Shown here: one piece after another, positions 49,921-62,079 of the stretch
How the letters are laid out: each line of letters starts with the position of its first letter
Position numbering within the stretch: the first letter of the stretch is position 1
Source of the DNA: Phorcus lineatus
Taxonomy: Eukaryota; Mollusca; Gastropoda; Trochida; Trochidae
Reading direction: 5' to 3'
DNA length: 64,000 bases
NCBI GenBank assembly: GCA_921293015.1
Contig: OV121086.1
Span: 47,571,402 to 47,635,401, forward strand
The notes under the pieces: model-generated
Database searches by the model: none
What the model was told of the DNA's origin: nothing
What the model saw: the letters and a program-made list of their open reading frames with translations, nothing else
Program-made: the position numbers and the translations under genes

Positions 49921-51033
49921 CTCATAACTATCCATTCTTCTTAACTCAGGAATCCATTTTGGCATATTATATTGACATGCAGTGACTTACAAGTTGCCTT
50001 ACTCTAAAATGGATATCTTGACCTGTAAATGCTTATTATATTGTTCCAAATAACATGTCACTACTTTGTACAAAGTCCCTAAGTTCAAAACTGTTGGTTA
50101 ATGTCCAATGTAAAATTTCCAAAGGTATACCAAAGGTCTTGATTTTTGTCTTGGTTTCAGATGGCACTAGATGATCTCTGTGAAAGAGGGCTTGGTGGGG
50201 ACAGCCACTGAGATCGTATGTCCACTTAGGATACACTGATGGAATTCAAACTGAAGTTTGGGTAGAAATAATAAGAGATAAATAAAACCGCCACCAAAGC
50301 ACAGAGTTATACAAAGAAATATCGAAATATTTAGTTACATGTTTCCAAGACCTCTTGATTTTTTTCTGCCACCCCTTTGCAAATGGCGATATTTGGAATA
50401 AAATAGCAAAGTCAAGCTTATTTGATGCTCCATTGGATACTGTTGTCGGTAAAGCAGATAAATCGAAAATGATTATTTCCTGTCGTGGCTATGGAAGATA
50501 TTGCACTGTTAAATTCTACAGCATCCGTACACTTATGCATAACCGATATTTGTATGTTGTCAATAATGTCCACAGTTGTCAAACACATCACCATGCAATC
50601 AATATAATATTTGGTATGCAGCACATTAGCGATAACAGTTACATCGTGTTGTTGTAGATTTTGCATAAATCTATTAAGCTGCACAAATGTTATTTAATGT
50701 CCATCATACTTTATTTTTTAAATTTCATTGGAATGAATATAGATGAGGGAGGAAAAGGGTTTTTTTCATCAGCAATGCAGTGTGAAAGTGTTGACAGCAT
50801 ACACAACTGTAAAACAGTCATTTTTGGTTTACAAATTAATTATTTGGATGAGCAGAAGTGAGCAACAGTGACACAATAATTAAGAATATATTTTTCTAAA
50901 TGACAATATAAAGCTATTTTGCGCAAGTGAGGCACTGATCCCTGTGTAGCACTTCATTGTTTTTACTTAGCCTAACATTCCTCTATAATAAGAATTACTC
51001 TTGGATCAATGAATGGTTGGTTTGGGTTATCTA
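49921..51033. other. No gene seen
   Basis: Overlapping frames of 88-100 codons occur on both strands at 50355-50684. Neither has a recognisable motif. Confidence 0.45.
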
Positions 51034-51392
51034 CAGCTGCATACCGAAAGTTTGTTCACTTACCACTGAATCATAGTGCAAATATCATGTAATTTGGGTT
51101 TCGTTTCAACGTCAATAGAATAACTTCAGCAAAACTGATAATGGATCGCCTACTGTCCATGTGTGAAATAGCCATTCTTGAACTCATTTTGGGATCGTCT
51201 GGTCATTCGTGCAAAAATTCGAATTTTGGCATATTGATCAATACAGAGGGGGTCTGCAAGTGTGAATTGAAAATTCAATATTATATGTTTGTTTTTCGCA
51301 ACTCTACGATACCTCAAAGGTATCTCAAATTACATGATATTTGCACTAGTATATTCATGCAGGTATGTGAACAAACTTTTGGCATGCAGCTG
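51034..51392. mobile_element. TA-flanked MITE with TIRs of about 75 bp
   Basis: Left and inverted right arms share CAGCTGCATRCC, aaagtttgttcac and tagtgcaaatatcatgtaat. TA borders each end (51032-51033 and 51393-51394), suggesting a mariner-like element of 359 bp. Open frames crossing it have no recognisable product. Confidence 0.7.
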
Positions 51393-53089
51393 TATATAAT
51401 CAGTTATGGAACAAAACTGTTGAAAATTCAGTATGAGTCTCTCGTTTCAAACAAATTCATCAACTTGTTGTTCAGTATTTTCTTTGGTATTTAATAACAT
51501 TAAAGGATTTACATTTGTTAGAAGTTTTCAATATGAAAAAGGAAAACTTAATCCTTCCAATTTGATGAAATCAGAATTTCTGGAGACTCAATCTCAACAC
51601 AGACATAACTCTTCCACACTTTTCCAATTTAATTGTTCAAATAATTTAATCTTAGTTTTTGTCCACATTTCATCCAAAATCTAATAAGGATAAGGAGAAA
51701 AGATTTCCAAATTATTTATATCACCCTTTCCACAAATTAAAAGTCAGGTCATCCATTATCCTCTTTAAAGATTTTCTTTTGAACTAAAGTTCACATAAGT
51801 AGTGGCAACCATTGTGATTCTAAAAGATCTATCATTTATAAAATCAGCAATTTATCTTTTATAATCAGTTTAGGTCTGATAGAATCCTGGCTCTCTTCTT
51901 GTTAATCAATAAATTTCAATGAAAAATATCTTAGCAAAAACATTTATCAAATTAATGAGAATGTTTTTCAATTTCATTAAAATCTTTGAAAGAACACAGC
52001 TGTTAATTGATAGAATTAGGAAAATAAGAATATAAGAATGGGAATTTTTGAAAGAGCTGATTAGTTTTATAAAATATTCAAATAGTTTTTAGAAAGAGAG
52101 AAATAAATTACTTAAAAGAACACTTTAGCAAATGTTCATCATGGGCAATTCCTATACTTTCTCATGTAGTTCAATCATACAATAAACTTGTGAAAACATT
52201 AACTCTATTTCTGTGTTGTCTTTCTATAGTCATATTTTTTAAAGTATGGTGCAGTTTTGATTATATTTACCATTCAAACCTCTCATCTGAACACACAAAT
52301 ATAATTATTTTCTGACAAAAAAGTGCATAAAATACGATATTGCCCAAAATATATTACCAATACATAGGTTTACATCCGTAAGAGAAGATGTATATTATAT
52401 ACATATATAGAAATATATGTCGATTTCCTGATAATATTTCTTCTCAGAGTAAAAGTCAAATATTCATCCAAGAATTATGATTATGCTAATTATTTTGTCC
52501 AAAAATAAAAATGTGATCCTTCACAAAGCAACTTTGTTTTGGTCAACTTTAAACCCCTGGCTTCCTAACATTCTTTTAGGTAGTTTTACCAATTTATGTC
52601 CACATACTTGGTAAAGGAGCTTACGCGATTTTTCTGTATCAATCAAATCATTAAGTGAAAGTGACTTCCTATATTTTCTAAGGTTGATAATTTTTAGGTA
52701 AAGGTTCTGTCATCCTGTATTCCCCAGGTGGATTGAATATATTACCTGACCCGACCCTAAACTGTCATTCATAAGTGAACAGTGGCAGATAGCATCTTTA
52801 TATCTATATCCTGTCTTACTATCATATTACTTGGCCCCGCAGGGTGAAAGAATTCATTATATCCGTGTCAGAACCATAATAGGAGAGCCTGTATTTTATG
52901 ATAAAATGAATATTTTGATAAAATAATTAACATAAAGTGGATGGAATAGCAGAATACTAGAGACAAAATTGCTACCATATCTAAACATGAATGTTTGAAT
53001 ATTTGAGATGTTCTTACAAATGAATTACTTTGAATTGAAAAAAATTTGAAAGAATTTGAATGTACACTTAAAGACGGCTCGGTTCAAGT
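51393..53089. other. No gene seen
   Basis: Very AT-rich and featureless apart from short ATAT runs near 52390. Confidence 0.45.
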
Positions 53090-53330
53090 GTATGCTTGAT
53101 GGTTCTAATGATGTATTGTTTCAGTGTCATTCTAGAAGTTACTGGTATAAGGAAGACAATGATCTTATGGATGTTCAACTTCTTTCCTCTTCTATTGTTG
53201 TCTCCTTAACTTACCCACATGTATTTCATGTATAAATTACTGTACTTATCATTTCCATTATACTTGATAATTGTATAAGAATCTATACCGAAACGTCGCC
53301 ATTGTGAAAATAAAGAAGTTGAACCGATAA
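53090..53330 (+). mobile_element. Possible Penelope-like element 3' remnant
   Basis: ACCGAAACGTCG (53287-53298) followed by aaaataaagaagttgaac resembles the 3' region of Penelope-like elements, where a GAAAC box belongs to a hammerhead ribozyme. GTTCAACTTCTTT at 53173 and AAAGAAGTTGAAC at 53312 are inverted copies. No GIY-YIG or RT coding is nearby and no full ribozyme core was confirmed. Confidence 0.3.
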
Positions 53331-55959
53331 TCCATAATATCATTTTCTTCCTTCTGATGATCTAATTACCTTACCACACATCTTTATCAAGCTAAATTGC
53401 TAATTCACTTTCAGATCCTCTCCCACAATCCCCCAAATTGCAGATCCAAACTTGCAGAGTAAACCTTGGTCCCCCCTTCAAATTTTGGGTCTAAAAGAAC
53501 TTATATCATGGCAGACAGTTTGATAATATCTCAATGTCAAACCAAATTAGTTTATTTTAAGATTATTACTTTGGTTTTCTTCTTTCATTAGCTGACTTTA
53601 CCTTGATGATTGCAAAATACAAAACAGAAATTTATTTTAAACATGCAAAATATCAAACATGACCATGAATATCTATCAGAAGTACAAGAAGGCATTAAAC
53701 CCCGATACAAAACCATTCCACTGGTTCTAAGACTGGAGATTTCAGACACACGATGTTTAGTGTAATTACGTTCACATGACCCCACTGGGCACCTTAGACA
53801 AGGAAGCACGATTTATCTTCTCAATTACTGCAAACAAGATGCCTTGAAACATCACCCAGTAACAAGCATTCTTGCTTAAATCAGAGCATTGACCACCGTA
53901 AGAGAAGAACTAGACTGTCCAAGAGTCCCCTGAGTTATAATTTCCAAAAATTAGTCACCAAAAGTAAAACAATCTCCTTCGTCTATTAAAATGAAGGGTC
54001 TCTACAATCATTTTTTTCTTTTAATCAATTGATGAAATGAAATTCTGAAAAGAATTGTTCAGAGTTTTGTCTTGCAACATTAACTAACAAAGGGAAATGT
54101 CACACAATATGACAAATGTCATATAGATAAAGAAAATGTGTTCATGACATGGCTGATTTAATGCTTAATTTCTATCTTTTGAGTATCAACAATCCCACAA
54201 TAATTTGAATCATTATTTCCCTTCCCTGGTTGATGAGGAGCATGTTTATAATTACCAGGCAACAAACACCCTTAGGGTGATGACACAAAAAAAATGATCT
54301 GAACATCAAATGCTAATTATCTTTTAATTGATAAATGGCAATTCTTAAGCTCACTTTACAAAATAACCCTCTTTGTTAAGATGCGACAATTCAGACTGTC
54401 CTACAGTCAACTAATCAGTATTTCCTATGTACTACTACCGGGTAGTAATAGTCCTGCTCTATGACTGTATAACTCAGAATAAATACTGTCTAGAACTTCA
54501 TACAGCAAGTCTAGTTTTCAACTATAAAATTGAGAAACTACCTTTTAAAAAGCCTTCCTTTATTTTTGAAAAAGAATGTATAGATTAAATTTCAGTTGGT
54601 AATATGATTTTAATCAGTGTAAAACATTTAATCTGGCTACCTGCCACTAGCTGAATTGAACAGCAAGGTTATAGAAAAATATGATGTCAAAGTATTATCT
54701 GACATTTTGTCAGTTGACAAATTGATATTTGACCCAAGGCATTGTATGAAGAATATAACCCCCAATATAATTTTTCTTATATGATATACATTTTTCAATC
54801 TCAGTTTCCCTATAACATGTCAGCTGAGAGTCATGTCACAAGACAAGGCAATTTCAACTGATTCATATTCTCTCTTTGTTTTCAGTACGTTACATTTTGT
54901 TCTCTTTGAGTAAGACTACTTCAGCAATTATGTGTGTCAGTCTAAAGTCTGAAGTCACGACTATGTTTAAGGACTGTTTATTATACTTTCCATTATGTGT
55001 ATCGGGTCATGAATAATTTTTTTCATTTCACCTTTGACAGTAACTTCTAAAACAGCCTAAAGCAGGAGAAAATCTAAATCTTTTTAATGATCATGATAAG
55101 AAATCCATTTCACAAGAAATATGATAGTGTTAAGTGGTCTAGTACATTAGACAAGGTTCAGCAACAGGGGATGAAGTGGAACACTTGATGGGTGACTCTG
55201 TACATAACTGGCTTATATATCAGTCTGGAGGGTTGAGGACTGACCTACTTTGAAACAATGTAAAAAGTGACACTTGTCTTCTTTTATCAGAAAAAAGGTC
55301 TTTTAAACATTTCTATTCTTTACCTAGCTATATAACAATTAGAGTTTTTTCAAGAATGTACACAATATTTACAAGACTAACTTTTGTATTTGTCTAAAAA
55401 TCTAGTCCATAAAAACAGAATGATGACCAGTCTTGGCTGAAGCCTAAGGTCAGTTTACATTCCAGAGACAGCATTCATGCCACTGACCAATTCAGTCTGA
55501 CCACAGCGCATACACTTAATGTTGAGTATGGTCACTATGTCTGATGGAGTATGTTCACAATGTGGTTTGGAATATGTCTCTGATGTTAGTATACATGGCA
55601 GGCAAGTGACTCCCATTAAACCAATCTGCCTCGCATCAGAATCCTAGTTGGTTTAGCTAGGGAAGATTAATACAGATTCAAACATTGCCTGGGACAAAAG
55701 CTGATATCACCTCTAAAACACCATAAAATATTTGCACAACAGGAAACTCGAAAATATCCTAAATAAAAGAGGGAACTGATGAAATGTTAACTGTTAACAA
55801 AATGTTGATACAAAATGACAGTAATAAAGCCACAAGCCTTGTAGCTAAACAAACTTTAAAATATATCATATCTGGTGAAATATAATTGAAATAATTTTTT
55901 TTTTCATCATAAAGGAGTCTTTTACAGAAGATTTAAGTGGATTTTAGTATCAAAGTAGG
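53331..55959. other. No gene seen
   Basis: AT-rich DNA without clear repeats. A 73-codon minus frame at 53588-53809 ends next to a GTAAAG donor but has no recognised product. Confidence 0.45.
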
Positions 55960-56460
55960 GGATCTAAAGAGATGACAAGGGTATGGCCCCTGTTGATCCA
56001 AAGGGGCCAGACTGACCAAATCTACTCTTTATAAGCAAAATTGGCTACAAAATCCACACATAACTTTTCAGCTCTCTAAGCATTTCATTCTGAAGATATT
56101 GAGGGCTTAGATTGTGTGGCCCATAGTTGGAGCCAAACATACAATTTATTGTCCTCATTGGCTGAGAATCTGTACACAACAATTCAGTTTTCAAGGATTT
56201 TTCATTCTGGAGAAGAAGATGAAATAAGGTTTAAGGGGTGTGGTTCTTAATTGCAATTCTTAGGGCCACAGGGTCACCGAATCCACAATTCATAATCTTC
56301 ATATTCTGTAGACAACATTTCAGCTAACTAGAGTCAGTAGTTCTAAGAAAAAGTGGAGAAATAAAAAATTTTAAAGATGGATTGATAGTTAGACAGATGG
56401 ATGACAGATGCCATATCAGAACATGATGAGCTTCCAACTGGACAGATAGTTTATAGGTGA
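55960..56460. repeat. Dispersed repeat, 'ctggagaagaagatgaaa' family, copy 3
   Basis: This longest copy has aaaggggccagactgaccaa, attctggagaagaagatgaa, gccacagggtcaccgaat and a gacagatggatgacagatgc end. Internal segments repeat two or three times with a period of roughly 120-180 bp. Confidence 0.5.
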
Positions 56461-57929
56461 GCTAGTGTCAATTTGTATTTGATTCCTAAAGTCGGCCATG
56501 ATGATAAGTGAGAGGAATGTCTGGGACCTGTCAGTCTTTTATACACTTCCAATAACCACAAATGCCAAAGCACCAACTAACCAGACCCCTGAGATAATCA
56601 AGGTACTTGTAAACAAACAGCTGTTTCTTATTTACTCTGTGTTTGGACATTGGACACTGTACACATATGCTTGGAGTTTTGTTTTCTTTAAGAGATTTGA
56701 AATAAGTAAACTCTTAGATAGTGATAGTACTTAAACAAATTTATATATGCAATATGTATAGTAGCACTAAGGTTTGACAGTCAGAGACTGCAATCAATTT
56801 GTCGATACTCTAAATTGAATAAGGACTTAGCAATCCTGAGAAATAGTTACCATTTTTAATACAGGACGTTGGACATAACTTATTTCTACTCTGATGCACA
56901 AGTTTAACCTTTAGAAAGATCTCTGATTGAAAACAGGTAAGTTGAACACCTGACAAAAGCTGGACTTCATGAAATTCTGTATACTTTGTGTGTATGTCTT
57001 GAAGTCAATATTGATGGAAAAGCTGATTGTCTGTGGATTGAACTGGATCTCTGAAACAGCCATATAGACTGCCAATATAACCACAAATGCCAAGAACTAA
57101 CTAACTGGATCCCTAAGAGAATCAAGGTACTCATAAAGATACATCTGTCTCTTTAAATGTAGTCAGAGATTGTAGAATTCTGGGTACTAAAGGTTTTTTT
57201 TACCCAGACCATAAATCAACAATTAGCCTCAAAAATAGAAATGTCAGCAGGCAATTTAAAGATTACAATGACACATATGAAAGAATGAATGAATGAATGA
57301 ACAAGAATGAATGAATGAATGAACAGTATCATTTCAATATTTTAAATACCAGTTCATAAATAATTCATGAATTACGGTAGTCCACTTAACTTGTTTTTTG
57401 CAGTTGAATCCTATCATTATCTCCTGGCTAGTGCCAAATGAATAATATTCTAAACAAAATTATTTACTTAAGATTCCTGAAAGTCTGCAATGGAAAGACC
57501 TAACTTATACAGCATGTGAAGGGTTAAACACAACAATCCATGCCTAGTCATTGGTACATGTTGCATCTTTGAGCTTTTGATTAATAATGTGAGTTTAAAA
57601 TGTATAAAGGTCATTCAAAATAGCATTACAACAGTGGCATCACTTCCTGGCACTCTCAAGAATCATGTGATGATGTCAGACAGTGTCAGACACTGATAGG
57701 GCTGTTACGCAAGGTGCACTAATCACCACCAGACTAAACAAGTCTACATCAAAGATTTCGTAAATGGCAAAAAGTGTGATAAATTGGGGCGAGATGGAGG
57801 CCACATCACAGACCCAATTTGAACAAGCAGTTAAAGCGACTAAGACGATGTGATACTTTCCAGACTGCAGTTAGCGAACTTACAGGCTGATAAACAGTTG
57901 CAAGTGCTTCAACTAAACTTACTCACCGG
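56461..57929. other. No gene seen
   Basis: Only the (GAAT)n run and short direct repeats such as ataaccacaaatgcca (56553 and 57075) stand out. Confidence 0.45.
57283..57325. repeat. (GAAT)n microsatellite
   Basis: Two runs of gaatgaatgaatgaa are separated by caa. Simple repeat. Confidence 0.9.
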
Positions 57930-58359
57930 CCCTTGACTGTAATTCATCATTAAATGAAATACACAATTACAGCTTGTCAATCTAGAAGTACATGTGCTCC
58001 CTCTTGACTGACTTTCTGTCCCTTTACCATTATTCATCATAAAACGAAATTATCAATATGTTGTCCGACTGTCCGACTTTACTGTTATTCATCATAAATG
58101 ATTTACTGTCCATTTACATTTTTTTATCACAGAAAGAAATAAACTATATATTTGTGATCTATCTAGACTAACTTTCTCTCCCCTTACTGTTATTCATCAT
58201 AAAATGAAATAAACAATCATATGTTGTCCATTTAGACGGACTTACTGCTCCTTTAAAATGGTCAACATAGAATGAAACACTAATGCATGGTCCATCTAGA
58301 ATGATTAACTTCTCCCTTTCAACACTTATCATAAAATGAAATAAACAATCACAGGTGCT

Positions 58360-58725
58360 TCATCTCAACTGACTTTCTGCTCCTTTACAATTGTTTATCA
58401 TAGAAAGAAACAAACAACATTGCATGATGATAAATCTCAACTGACTTTCTGCTCCTTTACAATTGTTTATCATAGAAAGAAACAAACAACATTGCATGAT
58501 GATAAATCTCAGCTGACTTTCTGCTCCTTTACAATTGTTTATCATAGAAAGAAACAAACAACATTGCATGATGATAAATCTCAACTGACTTTCTGCTACT
58601 TTATAATTGTTTATCATAGAAAGAAACAAACAACATTGCATGATGATAAATCTCAACTGACTTTCTGCTCCTTTACAATTATTTATCATAGAAAGAAACA
58701 GACAATATTACCTGGTAGATCTTAA
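58360..58725. repeat. 72-bp minisatellite, about 4.6 copies
   Basis: Nearly identical 72-bp units repeat (gcatgatgataaatctcaac begins units at 58422, 58494 and so on). As 72 is a multiple of three, open frames of 24-residue repeats appear on both strands. They are by-products of the period, not genes. Confidence 0.9.
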
Positions 58726-58736
58726 CTGACTTTCTG

Positions 58737-59138
58737 TGTAGGATATGGTCCTCAAAAGTCTCCATTAGGTTTGCCCGAGGGACTCGTCCAAGGCCATCAG
58801 GCCGTGGACGAACCCGCGTGCCAAACTAATGGAGACTTTTGGGGACCATATCTAACTTAAAACTAACTCACTTTTAACTATTTGGGGGTGGCTACCCTCT
58901 GCCATATTTATGTTAACTAAGTGTCAAAACACTTCAAATTCATTTAAAAACCTTCTTTTTTTGCTTTTGAGATTTAACTTATTCAATGTATTTACCACAA
59001 AAATGGGCAACACTTAAATAAACTATTGGAGGTTGGACATTAGTTGAAAACTATTGGAGGGAAACTTCACTTTCTTATATCTATTGAAGACAATGCAGGG
59101 GCAAGATGGAACTAATGTTTACACAACTTAGTTTTAAG
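58737..59138. mobile_element. Inserted block with near-perfect hairpin
   Basis: The block interrupts a repeat unit between ctgactttctg and ctcctttacaattg. It begins with a foldback: 58741-58768 pairs with 58825-58852 at 26 of 28 bases, and weaker pairing continues inward. CTTAAAACTAA (58856-58866) and TTAGTTTTAAG (59128-59138) form a second inverted pair. There is no ORF. It is probably a non-autonomous element, or two nested ones. Confidence 0.55.
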
Positions 59139-59440
59139 CTCCTTTACAATTGTTTATCATAGAAAGTAACAAACAATATTACCGAGTAGATCTGAACTGA
59201 CTTAGTGCTCTCTTACCAATGTTCATCATTTAATGAAATAAACAATGACATGTGCTCCATCAAGAATTACTCACTTGGCCTTCACGTTTTTTTTGCATTT
59301 TTAAAGAATTACATGTGGTTCATCAATAGAGACTCACATATTTCTCCCTTACAGCCTTTTATCATAAAATAAAATAAACAAAATATATCATAAAATATAA
59401 TTAAATTGAACAAACAATTACAATTGGTCTGTCTGGAATG

Positions 59441-60454
59441 TTTCCCTGTTCTTTTCACATTACTTCATCTGGTACCTTTAGATCTCCCTTCACTTTCCTT
59501 CAATATACAAAAGGAAGTTATCCTCCTTAAAAGCAAGTTTGTTTTTACGTCAAAGGTTCCATCTCTTTGAAGCTACAATGTATTAAATGGGTCATCAAAG
59601 TTCTTGTTAAGTTGGAAAATATATTTCGAACATGTTTTCAGTGCATGAACTTTTAAACAATGAATCACTTACTAAAGTCTTTAAATAACCTTGTACCAGA
59701 AACTTTCTGAGAAGTTTTATAGTGCAGTCTATTCTACATACATGTTTTATTATATATTTTCTTTATGAAACTTTTTTCAAAAACTCAAATTTAGGTTGAT
59801 GTTGAAATGTTTGTGTATGTTTCAAGTTTATGTATATTCATAGATACATAAACAACATGTTCACAATTTAGGTTCCTGTAAAGTTGAATAATATATCATT
59901 TTTCATTTATGATGCAATATGCTTATCTCTCAAACAAGTCATTTCTCATAAGCAGGTATAAGTAACTAAAATGATTGTTTTCACATTTTCACATAATTTG
60001 TTTCAAACAGAAATGTCAATCTAAAAAATTGGCATTTACCCATAAATTTTTCAACAACAGGCAATTTACACGAAACTAAGCACCAAGAGAAAATTCAAAT
60101 CAAATACCAAAACTATGGTATGAATATTGAAGTAGATTTGTTATTCCACCCAAGAGATATTTCAGAATCAGTTAAATTATATTCGGTTCTTGAAATACTT
60201 TTTTTTCACTTATTTCGTTCATAAATATTCTAGTCAATTTCAAAGCCTGGCAGAACCCCCAAGCTCCTGTCCCGAATCTCAAACAAACAAACCAACGCAG
60301 ACATCAGGTGGTCATGCCAGGCAATGCTAATAACAAATTATGCCCCATTTCAAAATAAGCCCCCTGGACTTAAAGACACAAATTCCCACTAAACCAAATT
60401 TCCTTCTCACCAGCAGACATCAAGTCTTATCAGACTGAATCAAGTCAAAATTCT
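59441..60454. other. No gene seen
   Basis: AT-rich, non-repetitive at this reading; no exon-like segment. Confidence 0.45.
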
Positions 60455-60665
60455 CACTCCCTCCCACATAACCCTACCCCCCTCTCACAGAACCCCATCC
60501 TCCTAACACACAACCCCAACCCCTCCTGCAGAACCAAATCTCCCTCCCACAGAACCCAAACCCCCTAACACACAACCCTACCCCCTCTAACAGAACCAAT
60601 TATCTCACAACCCCATCCCCTCCAACAGAACCAAATCTCCCTCCTACAGAACCCCACCCCCTTCT
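60455..60665. repeat. C-rich, G-poor minisatellite-like tract
   Basis: Words such as ccctcccacagaaccc, cctaacacacaacccc and ccaacagaaccaaatctccc recur with a loose period of about 55-75 bases. The strand is strongly C-rich with very little G. Confidence 0.65.
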
Positions 60666-60848
60666 TCCTGTCCATCTCAATCCATTCTGATTTAAACACA
60701 CTTTATCTACTGCTGTCGAAATCCATTCAAGTACATCCTTCCCCAACATATTACCTTAAATTTACATCTACTCAGCTCAAAGAATTATCATTACAAGAAA
60801 TCATGTGAGACCTTTAAAAATTATCTTTCAGTTGCTTATTTTCAATAG

Positions 60849-60869
60849 TATATATATAATATATATATA
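60849..60869. repeat. (TA)n microsatellite
   Basis: A short tatatata run lies just before the possible TTAA-flanked element at 60883. Confidence 0.8.
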
Positions 60870-60882
60870 CAATTGTTCTTAA

Positions 60883-61221
60883 AGGGACTCTAGCACCTTT
60901 TTTGTTAGTCCTATTTTTTTAAATATGCCATTCATAGTAAATGGTTATTTACTTTATATTCACTTTTGAGGGCAAAAGATCTCATTATACAACATAATTA
61001 TCCGTATCAGTTGGTATAAATACTGGGTGGTGCCCATTTTAATGTGAACACCTTTTATTATTGAAAATTACAGAAACAACTCCTATGGCTTTACCAAACC
61101 ATGTACACTTGTTCTTGAACTTGATTTTCTGAAAACAGATAGTTTTATTTACTATTGGTGATGTTAATTTTCAAATAAATTTCAGGGACTTATATGAGCC
61201 AAAAAACAGGCTGCTGTCTCT
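60883..61221. mobile_element. Possible TTAA-flanked MITE
   Basis: TTAA at 60879-60882 is followed by AGGGACTCTAGCACC. At the other end GGCTGCTGTCTCT runs into TTAA at 61222-61225. The inverted ends are imperfect. It may belong to the same broad TTAA-targeting class as the 32673 element. Confidence 0.4.
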
Positions 61222-61225
61222 TTAA

Positions 61226-62079
61226 CAGTAGTGTAAAAATACTCCTAACATCATCCCCATCTTGGAATAATCACTAAAATAGAGTCTAATAACCCTAAAA
61301 TTGCCCAAAGACCAACATAGAAGATGCAGATTCAAACCCTGCCCCACCCCTAGCTCGAGGCAATCATTCTACAAACATGAATTCAGTGAAGGGCTCAGTG
61401 GATCATTAAGAAGATATCCTGGACTGATAGGCAGGCAGGACAGACATGAAAACCTTATCAACAGACATTGGATCTGTAAACATCATCATTTGAATAGGCA
61501 CTCAGGACTCTCGTTGCATGAAAGAAGAATCCATGGGTAATTGATCGGTGTTTTTACAGTTAAAGACCGGAACCCTTCTGACAGTTCTTGGAGGAGGATA
61601 TTTGGAGGATATTCAGGAGGATATATCCAGACAGCCTGCTGATTGACAAATGGAAGAATCCATAACAAGAGAGATTTGTCTTGTTTCGAACGGCCATTAA
61701 TCAATTCCCACTCATCCTCGTTGGGATTGCTACCTTGGGCTATATCCATTCGTAATGGTGCTAAAACTTGCTGAGATATCAGTTTTTAGACACACAGATC
61801 TTTTGGGACTTAGGGCTTAGATTTGCTAGAAAAGGATTCATCAGTTAAGAAACTTTACTCTTGACTTCTCCCATATTCGATTTCCTATCAGTGAGGTTCA
61901 GAGCACTTCCTTCCTTCAGGGAGAGATATGTATTAGTTTTTGCAGAATTGCATTTGTTTTTTAAAAACTTGTAAAAAGTGAAAAGGGAATCTATTTCGGG
62001 ATAAAATGTGTATTGTATTTGTACTTGCATTGTCTAATAGTCATCTGAAATATTGTTTCCCTCCAGGATTGATTTGCTT
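61226..62079. other. No gene recognised
   Basis: A minus frame at 61486-61749 begins MDIAQGSNPNEDEWELINGR, which looks somewhat protein-like. No family is recognised and no splice support was found. Confidence 0.3.

Larger units (their letters stand above)
57930..59440. repeat. Large degenerate array of about 70-75-bp units
   Basis: Units follow the scheme gactttctgctcctttac, ttattcatcataaaatgaaa, taaacaatcacatgtgctcc, atctaga. They recur at irregular spacing through the region. Central units are homogenised into the 72-bp minisatellite at 58360-58725. A 402-bp block at 58737-59138 interrupts one unit. Confidence 0.7.

Noticed and set aside
50355..50684. Overlapping frames of 100 (plus) and 88 (minus) codons
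   Set aside because: No recognisable motif on either strand and no splice or promoter support; treated as chance.
51141..51494. 117-codon plus-strand frame
   Set aside because: It runs through the inverted arm of a TA-flanked MITE and has no family signature.
53588..53809. 73-codon minus frame ending at a GTAAAG donor
   Set aside because: The donor would leave phase 1, while the first known CPED1 exon starts in phase 0; no family match.
57919..57945. ATG ATG AAT ... followed by GTGAGTAAG on the minus strand as a CPED1 start exon
   Set aside because: Phase fits but the sequence is a unit of the degenerate tandem array and would give only about eight residues without a signal anchor.
58360..58725. 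Open frames of 101-109 codons on both strands with 24-residue repeats
   Set aside because: They arise from the 72-bp period of the minisatellite; the sequence is non-coding repeat.
61486..61749. 87-codon minus frame starting MDIAQGSNPNEDEWELINGR
   Set aside because: Considered as a CPED1 first exon or transposon remnant; it lacks a signal sequence, the right splice donor and any recognised domain.
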